NCBI GenBank assembly: GCA_027382625.1
Contig: JAJKFJ010021335.1
Location: 57,506-121,505 of the forward strand
Reading direction: 5' to 3'
Length of the DNA: 64,000 nucleotides
DNA from: Tetmemena sp. SeJ-2015
Lineage: Eukaryota > Ciliophora > Spirotrichea > Sporadotrichida > Oxytrichidae
The position numbers and the translations under genes are program-made. Below are positions 24,590 to 37,800 of the stretch, one piece after another. The notes under the pieces were generated by a model. It was given only the letters and a program-made list of their open reading frames with translations. It made no database searches and was not told the origin of the DNA. Positions within the stretch are counted from its first letter, which is position 1; the number at the start of each line of letters is the position of its first letter.

Positions 24590-27099
24590 ATGGGATTTAG
24601 GACTTAATTTGAATTTAAGGATTATGCAAATGGAGCAACAATTCCAAGGAACAGCAGAATGCCCCACATGGATGAGAATAAGATAACTGAGGCTGATTTG
24701 GAGGATGACACCATCATAGTCTAGCCTAAAACCTAAGCAAACGACGACAGCAAGATCACGTCAATTCTTATCTAGGATTAAACTTAGGATCTAGATAAAT
24801 ACACTAAGAACTTGATCAAATTCTGCTATTTTATATGATATATATATTCAATGATCTTGTACAACGATGTGATAAACAATGTAAAGAGTGAGAGAAAGAG
24901 AGCACCTAAAAACTAACCTAAAAGAGGTCCAGTGCAGGTAAGAACTATCGATCCATCAGAGAGTACTATAAATGATAAAATCGTAAGAAGAGACGATCCC
25001 TTCTCGCTTACCAGACAAGAAAGGAGAAAGCCTATTCAAAGTATGCATACAAATCAGAACCCACTCCAATTTATTTATAAATAATTCGGAGATAACAGAA
25101 AGAGAATTGATAGCAATTATTCCATTAAGAGTGGAGGAGATCTCGGAGGAGGCCAAGAAAATGATATCAACGAAAGCTAGGAAACCCCAAAGTAGAGAGA
25201 GAAGACTCCAATTGGAGAGCTTAAAGAAAAGTCAAGCGCTGACACTAGAAATGCACTTAAAAATAAGAAACTGTCGATAGGCAAATCTTACTAAAACTAG
25301 AAGGATAAAAGTGGACTTACCGCTATTAATGAAACTTTTTCTCCAGCTAAGTCCAGTTCTAATATAACAGCAAAAGGCTCTGGAGAAAAGAACTAAGGCA
25401 CTATCCCTTCATCACTCTATCCCTCTTCACCCAGAGGAAAACTTAAGCAATCAATAATTAGTCCTCAAAAGAAAAGCCCAGCAGCACCTCAACTTACAAA
25501 GTAGACTTCCTTAAATGCAACCAAAGAAAGCGGGAAGAATGTAAGCTTCAAATCAAGGAATATTGCTCATGCTCCAATCACTGGTATAGCGCTCTATTCA
25601 GAGTAGAAACAATTAAAATTCTCCAGCCTTTCAAACGAGAAAGGAACTTATGACCACGCTTCTCCAGCTATGACAATAAAGCCGAAAGCTACTCTACTTG
25701 AGCAAATAGATGAAGCCTCTTCTCCTTTTGAGAAAGTTGGAAAAGCTATGCAAAATTTAAAATCTGTGTCAGGAGTGGGAGGCCAGCTATAAAGACTTGT
25801 AGAACCTTAAAACAAGAATAGCAACTCAGCTCAAAAGCATCTCTTCTCAAATACTTTAGATAAAAGCAAGAAAAGAGGAGGAGTTTTCTCTCCTCCAATT
25901 AAAACGGAGAATATAAATGACTTGCTTAAGAAGCACCCAAGTAATGTAAAGGGACTGTAAAATTCAATGCTCACTCCAAAGCACTAACCTTCTAATAGGA
26001 TGAAGACGAAGTCACTATATGATCCTAACATTTAACAACTAAAAAGAAAAGAGGATGAGTGTAAAGAATATTAGGAGATAGAGAACTTGAGAGGCTCAGC
26101 TCATAAAATTATCTCCAAGAATCAAAGAAGCAAGAGTAGCTCCTCATTTGATGAGTTGGAAGATAATGTAGATGAGTTCCATTCAAATGAGAATTAAAAC
26201 TTTTAAAAGATAAAAAATCCTAACTTAATGACATCTATAGCAACTAACTCTAATAAAAGAGTAGAGAATCAGATTTAAATGCCCGGCAGTGCATCTCTAG
26301 TAATACCTAGTCAATCTCATTTCGGTTCAATTCTTATGACTCCTTAACATTAGAATACTACAACAAAAAGTATAGCTAATGTCAATGCGAAGAATCAGAT
26401 CAGGAATAATCCTCAACTTCAAACTGAGGGAGACCTATAACTCTCGTAAACTTTCTCTGTTTCTCCACAGAGAGCTAAAAAGAATAGCATGCATCATTAG
26501 TTCGTACCACAACTGGCATCGGATATAAAACCCTAAAAGAAAGTCATAACTCTACTTAGTCCTACACAAGATGCCTATAATTATATTTTAAAGTTTAATG
26601 CAAATTAAAGGAAAGGAAAATCAAGGTCAGTCTGGATGGATACAGCAGTTTGTTTATATGTGAAACATTTTTTTTAATAGCACCTTCAAAGCCAAGTAAT
26701 CTTTCGACAAATCCAGGTGTTGCATTAGGGTTGGGAGGGGCAACATCTTCGATGCATCTCTCATAGCACGATTCATTCCTTCCTTCTGGACTAGGTTCTC
26801 GTTTAACAACGCAACTTGGGAATAACTTTAGAATTGAAGAAGAGGACTACGCTCCAGTGACTGTAGTAACTTATAATGACAAGCCAGCTACTTCGGCTAA
26901 GAACATCAAGAGCCAGTAGATAAATCTTCATACCACCACTGGAGCAAGCAATCATTAAGCTTCTCAATACAGCAGTTCTTTGATTTCCAATTCTAATGCA
27001 GCCTCTTCATCCAAAAATGGATAAAATTTGAGGAAAACAAGCAAGGATGAAAAGCTTGGAAATAGCAAGAGTGAGAGGAAGTTATTTTTATGTATATGA
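24590..27099 (+). CDS. Large Ser/Lys/Asn-rich protein of unknown function
   Basis: From ATG at 24590 (MGFRTQFEFKDYANGA) the frame runs through low-complexity, charged sequence rich in Ser, Lys, Asn and Gln, with repeated S/T-P motifs (KTPIGEL, FSPAKSSS, SVSPQRAKK, TPKHQPSNR). It ends at TGA 27097. An in-frame TGA at 24836-24838 sits in a TA-rich stretch and is probably an IES or error. An intron with GT at 26631 and AG at about 26680 precedes the last exon (SKPSNLSTNPGVALGLGG). No known domain is visible. The S/T-P sites and disorder suggest a phosphorylated scaffold, but that is inference. Confidence 0.65.
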
Positions 27100-27448
27100 T
27101 TTTTATTTCCCTTTCAAACTACTTAGCAGTAGACAAATTTGGGATAGTCAGCCAGTCAAAATAGCAATCACCTTTCTACTTAGAATAACAAGCATCACCA
27201 TTGAAACTTATAAAGCAGCTCACCTATTAAGAAGAATTTTATTATGAAACTATGTTAAAATTAATTTAGAACGCATTCATAGTAAATAATATTTTATTTT
27301 TATGTTCCTTTAGTAATTGAAGATTTGTATAAGTTATTTAGTAAGTTAGTAAATGATGACTACTGTGGGTATAGAAAAGATGAAGAGTGTGAGAATGGAA
27401 AGAATAAATATTAAAATATTTTAATCGAATAAATTTTGTGCGAGAGAT
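27100..27448. other. Intergenic DNA
   Basis: Mostly AT-rich; no supported gene. Confidence 0.4.
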
Positions 27449-27902
27449 ATGGGAAACTAATCAGGCAGGGGCTATGATTAACATCTATATATAATTATTT
27501 GGATGATAACTTCGACATAGGCCAAGACATGAATGATCAAAATGACACGGCCAGTTTACAGTAGAAACTGGAGACGCATAACTCACACTCCGACTAGTAT
27601 CCTAGTGGAAGAGACGCATATATATAGCAGAGAACATCCTAATTCTCAGCATTAGAGTAAGCCATTATAAAAAACATAGACAAATGTTATCCAGCTTAGA
27701 TAAACCTATAAACCAAATGGCTTTGTATGAGACATACTTTGCAATACTTAAGAACCAAACTTAACTTATCTAATTTTTCCAAAACTCTAAAATTAAGAAA
27801 TGTCTAAATAATTAGATGCTAAATTTTTATAGAACGAATTTGTATGTTAGCTGCAAACACTATTTAAATATAAAAATAAATATAATACTACAAGAAAGAG
27901 GG
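27449..27902 (+). CDS. Hypothetical protein, probably incomplete
   Basis: ATG at 27449 gives MGNQSGRGYD. After a small frame change there is a coherent Asp/Asn/Gln-rich stretch (NYLDDNFDIGQDMNDQND, then SALEQAIIKNIDKCYPAQ). A likely intron starts at GTAAGT near 27902 and ends near 27969 (GTTTAG). The following 120 bp (PFCAQCRNSG frame) may be its next exon. MGN is compatible with N-myristoylation. Family not recognised; it could be a piece of a scrambled gene. Confidence 0.4.
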
Positions 27903-28119
27903 TAAGTCAGAATAGTACTGATAAGGTTTTTCATCTAAATTGAACGAAATATTTTAATTTGTGTTTAGGTGAGCCATTTTGCGCACAGTGCAGGAACTCA
28001 GGGCTAACTGAGAGATTTGAAATTTGAGAAGCAAATACATCTTCACTCAGAGACTGGGCTTGAAGCAATACACCCTTAGACTATTTTACAACAGTAAGTT
28101 CGCTATGGAATTTATAGTA

Positions 28120-29000
28120 TAGCTGAAATATGTAAAGCATGGTTAATTAAATTAATAACAGGCTAGATTTAATTAAATTATAAGCTATGTAATTAGCACG
28201 ATATTCAAAATTTTGTAATTATTTTAATAGAAGAAATAAGTTATTTCAGAATAAATCACTTAGATAATACAGATCTAGTACATAGTATCGAGAAAGTGTA
28301 AAGACCGATTTACAAATATGTTAATTTATCTGTAATTGAATAGAATTTATCAACCTATTATTTTAAACAGTTATCGGATTTAAATAGATTGAGATTTATA
28401 ATAAAGAGGTTATATTTGGCATCATCAATAATTAGGATACTAAATTACTAATAAGTTATTCCAGCTATTTATTTGAGCTCTATCCATCAAACTCTTCCTA
28501 AGATTTGCATTAGACTAACCTTTAATTCCTAGCTAATATCTTTATTAAACTCTAAAATTAGGCTATAAAAGTTTTATTAGTCTAATTATTAATTGTTCAA
28601 GTGGCTGATAGCTGCTATCAGAATTTATGAATATTCTCCAATACAATTTATCATTATGTATTTGCGCAATAAATATAGAACTATTTGTTTCTAAAATAAA
28701 ATATCTTCAAAATATAAATAAAAAAGATAAATAAATTATTCATTAGTATGTATATACGATGCAGGATTTAGTTGAATAGAGAATAAAAAAGTATTATTAA
28801 TTTAAAATTTGGAATATCTTTTATATAAATGAATTTATTTAAATAGGGAACATATTTTTATATGAATAAATAATGAGCTTTGGTTATAGGTCTAAAAGTC
28901 CTGGTCCTCAGAAGCAAAAGAAAAATTTGACAATCTGTTATATTTAGTAGAATTTATTTTAATCAACACTACGAATGACGCAGCAGGATAATCGACTAAC
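28120..29000. other. AT-rich non-coding DNA
   Basis: Very AT-rich, with no coding pattern. It lies just upstream of the displaced kinase segment and is likely germline-limited spacer. Confidence 0.45.
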
Positions 29001-29385
29001 ATGGGATAAGCCGATGAGAGCTCCACCATTTAATTGAACCACACTAGTTCAGGGGGAGGCCTAGGCTCTGGTAAAAAGTAGCAGGTGGATGGAATATTAA
29101 AGCCTCCTTCTTTGAACGAGTTTGACATTGTGAGGGTTATTGGAAAGGGAGGATTCTCCACAGTCTTTCAAGGTAATTCATTGTTCAGTCTTAACTGAGT
29201 GTGCTAGTGAGGAAAAAGGACGAAGGGACAATATATGCCATGAAGTGCCTCAAGAAGGAGTAAATCAAAAGGGAGAACAAGGTTAGACATGTCATGAATG
29301 AACGCCAAATCCTTCAAACCATTTCGCATCCTTTCATTGTCAAAATGCACTGGGCTTTCCAATCTGTAAAACTCTATCTTTCTTA
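29001..29385 (+). CDS. Displaced N-lobe segment (MDS) of the AGC kinase
   Basis: ATG at 29001 starts MGQADESS and a Ser/Gly-rich leader, then KPPSLNEFDIVRVIGKGGFS (glycine loop). An intron at 29173-29207 is followed by QVRKKDEGTIYAMKCLKK with the catalytic Lys, then RHVMNERQILQTISHPFIVK and MHWAFQS. The segment ends in TCTATCTTTCTTA at 29373-29385, the 13-mer that begins the C-lobe segment at 22732. Joined there, a 29-nt GT-AG intron spans the pointer, and splicing gives [14 protein letters not shown], the expected kinase sequence with nothing lost. The segment thus lies 6.6 kb downstream of the part it must precede, with other genes between. Confidence 0.88.
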
Positions 29386-29910
29386 AAAGCCAAAAGTACT
29401 TTATCAAGTGAGAATTTAAGGAAATTAAAAATGATAACATGGATTATTCCGCTCTATTTTCATTTAGTGCTGGTCTATTTTTCCTAGGTCAAATCTTAAT
29501 ACGCTCAATATTTTAATTTAAATTAGGATAGATCCAAATAATATTTCAGGAGGTGTTGCAGTTAAGAAAGCTTAAAATCTATGCGTCTTCATCTTTAAAT
29601 TTCACCCTTTTCGAGAGTAAATTAATTTAAAATGGAATAATCTTTCTAAATAAACTCTCTAATGCTATAAAATGCAGAAAATTAAGATGATCAGATTAAT
29701 CATTTATACAAATTGATGAGGTTTATAAATTCTTGCTTTGAGATTCAATTAAACGTTGCAAGGATAAAAAGCTATTATAATTTTATCATTACTTTTAAAT
29801 TTATTTAAAATATTATGAGAATTAATACTCCTAAAGTACCAAAAAATTTTCAATTCTAAGCTAGATATTTTGGTTAATTTCTTGATTAATTTATTTCTTA
29901 GCTATATTAG
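29386..29910. other. AT-rich non-coding DNA
   Basis: No gene seen. It ends with acceptor-like TTCTTAGCTATATTAG directly before the Cys-rich gene. Confidence 0.45.
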
Positions 29911-30455
29911 ATGAAAGATGGGAAGTTTTGCAACGTTGATGACGACTGCATCTCAGGTTGCTGCCTTAATAAGCGATGTGAAATAATGAATAACTGCCTT
30001 GCTCTTAAGGCTATGGACAATTTCGTGGATGAAAACTACTGCGACATTTCAGTTCAGTGTGACTCAAGATGCTGTCTGTTTGGAGAATGCGTGGACTATA
30101 AGGAATGCTTTGACCGATATGATTTGCCAATCCTTATTGGGCTAGCTGGCGGAATCGCAGTTGCTTTACTTTTGATACTTTTGGCCTACATTTTCACACC
30201 TAGGAAAAGATAGAAACTCCCCCCTCTCCCACCTCCTCCTATTATTGCTACATATTTCTTGCTTTTCTTATTGTGGAGGAAGACATGGCAAACGATGACT
30301 TGGCGGGGCCTATCTACTATGAAGGAGAGGATAAGCCAATACCTGTAATTGAATATCCTGCGCCAGCTGTAGTAGAGGAGGAATTTGAAGATAAAATTGA
30401 AGTGGGTTACTATGATGAGAAATCAGTCAAGCTCGGGAGACAAGTTATCGAATGA
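29911..30455 (+). CDS. Cys-rich single-pass membrane protein (first exon not found)
   Basis: Two disulfide-type modules with a DC..GCC pattern (FCNVDDDCISGCCLNKRCE; YCDISVQCDSRCCLFGECVD) are followed by a strong membrane helix (LIGLAGGIAVALLLILLAYI) and a basic stop-transfer (FTPRKRQK). A Pro-rich stretch and an acidic tail follow (MANDDLAGPIYYEGEDKPIP) to TGA at 30453. A one-base slip is needed near 30270. The extracellular part needs a signal peptide, yet none precedes it. The sequence just before ATG looks like a 3' splice site, so the first exon or MDS is probably elsewhere. Likely a surface protein; function unknown. Confidence 0.65.
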
Positions 30456-30561
30456 TCTTTAACTATTAAATTTAATAACAAGACTTAAGTTTAAATTTCT
30501 TAAAATTCTGTTGCTATAATCTAAGCAAACTTCACTTTTATTCTCAGATGAAACGAAAGAT

Positions 30562-33500
30562 TCAAATCACATCTTTACTTTCATTACTTATTCTTTTTGA
30601 GAACAATGTTCTTCTAGCTTGAAATTGCAATTCCTTTTCCTTAGTAACAAATAAAATGTGAAAGTTTTACTGAGCTCTATTAGATTGGGAGACTTTGTTC
30701 GAGATTGGGCTGAACACTAGAGAAATAAGTTAAAATGAGAAAATTTATCTTACTTGAGTTTAGATTAGTGTTAACTGAGAGAACTGGCTAGATAGTAACA
30801 AGTGCCTCTTTTGCATATGCATTTGGATTTGAATACCTCGCTGTTGAAGAAGTAGCGTACTACTTTTCAAAGCTTCCTCTGATTCCAGAGCTGTAATCTT
30901 GATTCACCTCTGGATAGAATTGCTAGTTATACAGTCCAGATTTAGGAACAGTTTAGAGTATAGATTACAACTGAGGCTGGTTCGCCACTCTTGCTGTAAA
31001 GCTCCCTGACTATGTGTTTACCATATAGTTTTACTGGTATGGCTGAGTGTATGTCTACTCATTCGCTAAAACTGGCCTCATTGATCCATTATTGCTGTTA
31101 AGAAGGAAGTTTTATTGGTAATTTCCTCCTCCAATAGATCCCACTAAAGACTTTGCCTGTCCATTAAGCCTAGCTGAATTAATTATTTACAGTCATAATA
31201 AATTTAAATTAAGTGATGAAGTCATTTAGGTTATTTAGTAAGCATCCAAAGGAGCACCTAATGCTACTTAATTCATTTCTTAGAGCATTTAACCTTAGCT
31301 CTTCTATCTTGCAATCTAATTCTACTTCAAAAAGGTTTTTGGAATTTGAGATTGAGCATATGGCTAACTACCAACTAAAGTATAAATTATATCTCTTATA
31401 AATTACAATGTTATTGAAGACTAAAAATTTTAAAACATTTTCCTTAATCTTAAATTGAAATTCTATTGTTATAAAAGTCTAAATGCTAGATTAAGCTGGC
31501 AATTGGTGCTGTAAAGTTGATCCAGATCTTTTAATCATAGTTGCCTATGAATGAAGCATAGATGGCACTTGAGAATTAGCATTCCCTTTTTGAGCTTAAT
31601 TTTTATCCAGTAGTTGCTTTTGACTATTTGATCTGAGTTGGGGTTTATTTGCCTAATCACGAGCGGTACTTGCCTGTTTGAGATTATAAATATTTTCTGA
31701 TAGTCTTCGACTAGATTGCTACTAGTCTCTTTAAGTCTGATAAGTGAAGTTGTTCAGTTAGAAATTCTAATTGATAATAGCAGGGGTAGGATTCATAGCT
31801 CTCTGAGTCATCATTCCAGTCACCTAACTTGATTTTTCAAAGTCTTAAGCCATTTGAATCTTTTACTTTAAGAAAGACCTTGGAGTGAGTACTCCATTGG
31901 AGCTAGATTGATTTGAGTATACTGAGCTTTATTGAGCTAAAACTGGAGAAAATAGTCCTTCTCGGACGCTCGAGGTAAACTAATTTTAGACTGCCATATT
32001 CTGGTACTATTGAGTATTTGGTTCAGCAACTTACAGCTACCTCTTAGATTAATTTGATATGGTCCTCCTTTTCTGAGACTTTGAGTTGTTAAGTTTTTAG
32101 CCTTACTTATTCTGGCTTCTGTTTGTTCTTGTGCTATCTTAAACTCCCTGGCTCTGAGTGAAATAGTCTGCTTGTGTTTACGGATTTATGATGTTAGACC
32201 TTCTCTTCTCAGCTCCAACTTCCTTTTTAGAGAGCTCAGTTTGCAGTTCAGATTAAGTGAGCTATCCCCCTCCATCTGCATTTTAAATTTGCTCTACCCT
32301 TTTGGCAAGTTTGTGCTGTTAATCCCTCTGCGTTTCTTTCTGCTGCTGAATTTTATTGATAAGCTCCTGGGTTGTCTTTGCATTTATCATCTTGTATTTT
32401 TAATTGAGCTTTTCTTAGAGATTGTATCTCATCTGTTGCGATTGCTAGCTATTTAAGTTCTAGGCACCTACAGCAGAGGGAGCCACTATTTTCTATTTCA
32501 CCTAATAAGGATTCACAATTTCCTTGGCTGGAGAGTTCAACTGGTTTAGAAATTGATTCCCAGAAGGAGTAGTAGTAGCTTAGGGGGTTGCTTGATTTTA
32601 CTTTAAATTTGATTGACTGCCACTTGAGGCTAAAACCTTGTTCTTGATAAGCTAGATTAAAATAAATTACATGTTAAAATTTGCTAATTATTCTTCAGTT
32701 TCTGAAGTTACTCCACCTTCAACAAATTACTTTGAGCTTGCGCAAGCACCTAATTTGTCTTTTACAGGGAACTAAAATATTAGTAAAATATAAAAGCAAT
32801 TTTGGAAATAATAAATTATTTCAATCAAAATATTGCTATAATAATTTTAGCTTACTAGTAAATTTAATTGGTTTAAGATCTTTAATAAGAACCATATCAT
32901 TTATTAAATATATAATTTCATAGGAAAAGAATGAAATATAAAATCTCGGTCGGATTATTTAATTGCCTAACAATTTAAATATAATTAAAAAATTTAAATA
33001 CATTTTTAAGGAAGACTAAGGTTCAATTATCTTTCCAGTAACAGTTACTTCTTTTAAATTTATTGATGCATCAGTAAAGTTAGCTTAATCTGATCCATTT
33101 CTCTCAAAATTAGACATTAGCTAGCTTCTTTCTGCTTGATTTAGCTCAATTTCATTTTAAAATCGAGAGTAATTGAAAACCATGATACTTTAGCTATTCA
33201 AAATAATAGTATCAAAAGTTTAATAAGTATTTATATTCTGTAGATTTTCTTTAATTTTGTCCTAATTATGGATAATCTCAGAATCCTTAGAGATAAATTT
33301 CTCAACGAGCTTTTCGAATTAGATTTCTGCTAGATAATTTTCCATCATATTTTTCTTCTTACTAGCTCCACTTTCTGCCCATTAAAGTATATTGTTATTT
33401 GAGGGATTCTTTGTGCCATTTGAGGGATTATGGCTGTGGATAGGAGACTTAGAGCTGTGCATAAACTTGCTGTTAGCTTCAGCCTAAGTGATGTGTAAGT

Positions 33501-34686
33501 TTGAAGGGTTGTGATTTTTCAAAACACTCTCTACAAACATATTTTAACTGCCATAAATGAATAAAACTTTGAAGTGAAGAGCTAATTTTTCTTGAAAGTA
33601 TCATTTAAATCTTTCTAATAACCCTTGCCAACTCCATTTCCCTTTTGATTTTTCTTCTTCTCATTCTGCTTTTGCTATTACTCCATTAGCAGTTTCTACT
33701 TATCGTCAATCAATCTTTGCTTCCTTTCTATGTTCTTGAACATGTATTAGTTCTCAGGCAGCACTTTAAATAAAAGATGAGTTGATGGAAACAACACGAC
33801 ATAGTTTGGGAATACCTTTGAGTACTTTTCGTAGAATTCAAATATCTTAGGCAGTCTTACTTTTGCCTCTTGGCAGGTATAAGTCCTCTTGAGGAACTCG
33901 CTCACGTCATCGTAAATTAAATAGTCCTTGAAGATGGAGACCAGACGTGTTGGCTCGTTGTAGATTATGTCATTCACTATCTTTGCTTCATAGTACTCTC
34001 TGCTCGTCATTATAAATAACTATAATATTTGCAATCATGTACTTTTTGGACAGCTGATTGGTGATTAGGGGGTGTTAGATGTAGGTTTATGGTGTCTGCA
34101 TACAAATCAGGCAATAAAATGAAGCAATCATTTTGGGAGGAGTTGAGTAGCATGAATAAATGCCTATTTTTCTTTAAACCGTATGCGTTCAAAGCTTGGT
34201 TGAATTTAATTGGAGCATACTGCAGCTTTGGTTGAATTCCTCTCTTAAAAATACTTAAATTACTAATTATTTCCACCCAATCCTGCTGACTACTGTTACT
34301 AAGGTGAGGCTATAGTTTATGATATCAGTGAGCTCTGATGAAAATTGAGGAAGTTAAGTTCCTTGGAGTTTGTCTAGCTGAGATGGTTCAAGAAGTTTGG
34401 ATTTGTGTTGCTGTTCGTTTGCTGATTAGACTGAAATGTGTTTACACTTTCAAGCTACAGTTATTGATTGTTATGGTTCTGTTTTCTGTTCTAAAAACAA
34501 ATATCATCATAAAATAAACTCATTGTAGTTCTGATCCTTGTTAGCGAGCAGCTATTAGGCAGTGCTTGGATGAGTTGCTACTTTGTAGTTTTACGAGAAC
34601 AAGTTCTGATTCAGAGGCTAAAAGTTTTGGGAACCTTAGCCGTGCATGTTAAGTTGGTGATGGTTAGGCTGCTATTATGAATTCAT
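30562..34686 (-). CDS. Long Gln/Asn/Ser-rich protein with a conserved N-terminal block
   Basis: ATG at 34686 opens a Gln/Asn-rich leader (MNSQQQPNHHQLNMHGQGSQ). A folded-looking block follows (about 33720-34280): FKRGIQPKLQYAPIKFNQ, IIYNEPTRLVSIFKDYLIYD, RLPKIFEFYEKYSKVFPNYV, MFKNIERKQRLIDDKQKLL. The remaining part is Gln/Ser/Asn-rich with coiled-coil stretches (TTQELINKIQQQKETQRDQQ), continuing to TGA at 30564-30562. The TAR=Gln code is essential; with the standard code nothing survives. Several introns are probable (for example near 34510 and 30720). I do not recognise the conserved block. Low complexity suggests a scaffold or RNP protein, by inference only. Confidence 0.7.
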
Positions 34687-34853
34687 TTCTTAAGTTTCTA
34701 ATCTCGCAAAAATAATTGCAGATAAAAGATTATCAAGTAACAATTAATTTAAAAAAGTAGACTAAATCATATCCAGAATGTGAAGAAAAGTGAAAATTGT
34801 AGAAAAGAGATAAAAATTAAATCTATTGCTAGTATTTGCTTGACTAAAGTCAG

Positions 34854-37800
34854 TCACTTAGCTTGATAGTTAAATTTATAAGAGATGTTGTCAACTATCA
34901 CTTCATGAGAGCCTTAAACTATTGGCACTGAAGTCCCACTCTCCCCATTTATTGAATTCGGAACTTAAGTCAGCACATTCGATTGAATGTTGCTATTAGG
35001 AAACAAGTTCTAAGATCTAACGCTGTTGTTTGAATCATCATCATCTCCGTCCAAATCTGCCATAGTAATCTTGAAGTTCACAAAATTCTAGAAGTTGAAT
35101 TCCACATTCCAAACAAAAAATAAATTAGTCTCTGGCTGAAGATGAGAAGCACTCACACTTCCACTCCCTCTGACTCTATCAGAATCCCTGTCTACTTTCT
35201 TTTGTTCCATCTAAAATTCCAAAATTCTATGAGATCTTTTCCCCTTCTATGATCCATTTTAAGATCCAGTTCTTGCTCTTCCATCAATGCTCAATTAAAC
35301 ACTTCCTCTTCCCGTATTCGCACTTTTAACTTCCTCTTGAGCACCTTGACCTAATTAGCTTCCTTTTGCACTAACTCTCCTCATAACTTAACCTATATCA
35401 AAATCTTCTTAGCTGAGAGTATCATCCTCATGTCTCCTTTGATTATCCATGTCAAATTCCATTTCTAATTGATTCTCTGCTATCTGGTTTCTAGATCTTT
35501 CCTAGTCATATTTTTCATCTTCTTCCTCTTCTATTTCTTCAGTGGGTCTTATTACAGTAATGGTTTTCTTCTAGGAGCGTTTCGTTAATGATCCTAAGCT
35601 TTACTGGCCTTTTAAAAATGCTGATCCTTTGGTGGGACTTCGTGAACTATTCAGCACTTCTTATGGTTAATTGTATGTTAAAAAATTTAGCGTTTTTATA
35701 TACTATGTGACTTTCCTACTACTGCTATATGGACTTGCTAAAGCGAGGCTTCTTATGGTCTGTTGTTGTCTCAAAGGCTGGCTATAGTCACTTTGAATGT
35801 CAAGAGATACTTTCTTGTTTTTATTTGGACTCTGACTATTATTCAGTTTAAGATTGCTCTTGTTTTGTGGCAAATAGAACATCTACGAATTGATATTTAA
35901 TCTTGCTATAATTTAGATAATTGATAGAGGAGTCATCTGAGATATTTTAAGTGAAGGTATTTTTGTAACTTCTCATTGTTTTTCAAAAATATATTGAGTA
36001 TTTGTTTTTCCTTAATCTGGGCTTTGCTTTTAATTTCTCTACGCTCTCTCTCCTTCGTGATCATCTGCTCTGTAAGTCATGTAGCCTTCGAGAACGGAAA
36101 ACTCGTTGCTTTAAATAAATAACTTTCATGTTACTGAAGAGCCTTGGCCAAGTTTCTATTTCCTTTCTTTTTGATTCCTGCTATTGGTTTAATAGCCATG
36201 GCTATTCTGGATTGATTAATATAATTCTATTGCTGCTTGGGTTTAGCCTTACTCATAGTGCTTACAAATAAAACATTAACTTGAGCCATCATCTTCCTCA
36301 TCTTCCAAATCTAGGTCGTAAAAGTTCTTTTCTAGATAGTCAGGGATGGCTTCTCTCATTTTATTCCTTACTTATTAGTTGTCCATAAAATTATACTAAG
36401 CATCTATTGATGATGATGTGAAGTCAGCAAAGACGCATCTGAGTTCATTTAGTTTGTATGCTTGCTTCTTGAGGATTTATGAGTCATTTAATGCTCATAT
36501 TTAAACATTAAAATTAAACTCTATCTAGCGATTAGCTTTATTCTTAGTAGTGGAGAATCCTGAATCAGCAACCTAATGAGAATAAATAAAGAACTTGGAA
36601 AGAAAGATCTGAAAGGGGATTCAGAAGAATCTTTCATCTTGCGATCTGACTCAGTCGCTTTCATTATTGAATGAGAGGCCCTTCTCGTGATATCCATGAG
36701 ATGGTTCTTTAAAGATTTAAGATAATGAATTCAAAAGAATGAATATATTTTAAGAAAAGATTTGACTTCTTTTGAACTCTATCTCAATTTAAAAGAGGAT
36801 TATTAAGGGATCTACCCTTAGTTGTTCTGTTTATGTGTCACTGGAGAGACAGCTTACATTTTTTAAAGACTAGTTTAAGTTTGATATTCTCCTTTTCCAG
36901 GAGTCTAATTAAGTTTGAGTCTCTCTATTGTAATCTAGTTGCTGTGTCTTTTTTCATTGAGTGCTCTATTGATTACTGGCAGCTATGCATTATAAATTTT
37001 CATATATAGAAAGCAGAAATCATTTAGGTTTGTGATTTTTGGAGAGATACTGCTGATTAAACTCCAAGATTATTCTAGGAAATGAGTCTTCTAGAGGATT
37101 TTTTCAATTAGTCGACTATCATCATTCTATTCTTTTCAATTCCAAGAAGAGTTCCTCTCCTTTTTTTGCGAGAAAAGTTATCCATTTCAGAATAAATACT
37201 CTCTCCGCTTTCCTCTTTGATCTCTTCAATTTCGTCCTAATAGCAAAATATCGTTGTTCAATATTCTAAAATAAGCACACTTACCAAATTTTGTTCATCA
37301 TGCCTTCCATTTAATTTGCTGGAAGGTGTTAAAGATGAGCATACCCATACTATTCTGACATGCCCTCTACTTATGTCTTTTTTCTAATCATGACACCATA
37401 AGCATTAGCATTTTCAATTTCTGATTCGCTGTTGTCCATGTTATGCAATTCTAAGTTGAAACTACCTTCTCTTCCATTTTCCATTTACTGCATTTCACTT
37501 TAATCGATATATAAAATGCTAGCTTAAGTTTTAATTAACCGTTCTTGTTTGAATCTTGATTTGAATAGTCCTCAAATGATGAGTCACTAGAGAAAGATCT
37601 ATGATCATAATAATCTACTTAAAAACTAAAATTTTTAAATCACTGTACTCTTGGCGTTGGCCTGATATTCTTCTATTCTCAGAAATGATCTCAAACCTTC
37701 CATCTTTACTAGACATGTGATATTTAAAACAAAATTATTTTAAGATTAAAACTTTTGATAGGGGAACTTATTGCTGCCAGATGCCCCCCTCGCTGCTGAT

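Noticed and set aside
30600..32200. Plus-strand frames that look like membrane proteins if TGA is read as Trp, suggesting a mitochondrial-type insert.
   Set aside because: The complementary strand gives a continuous Gln/Ser/Asn-rich protein with only TAR=Gln needed and joins smoothly to clear coding on both sides. The Trp-like TGA pattern is the mirror of TCA serine codons.
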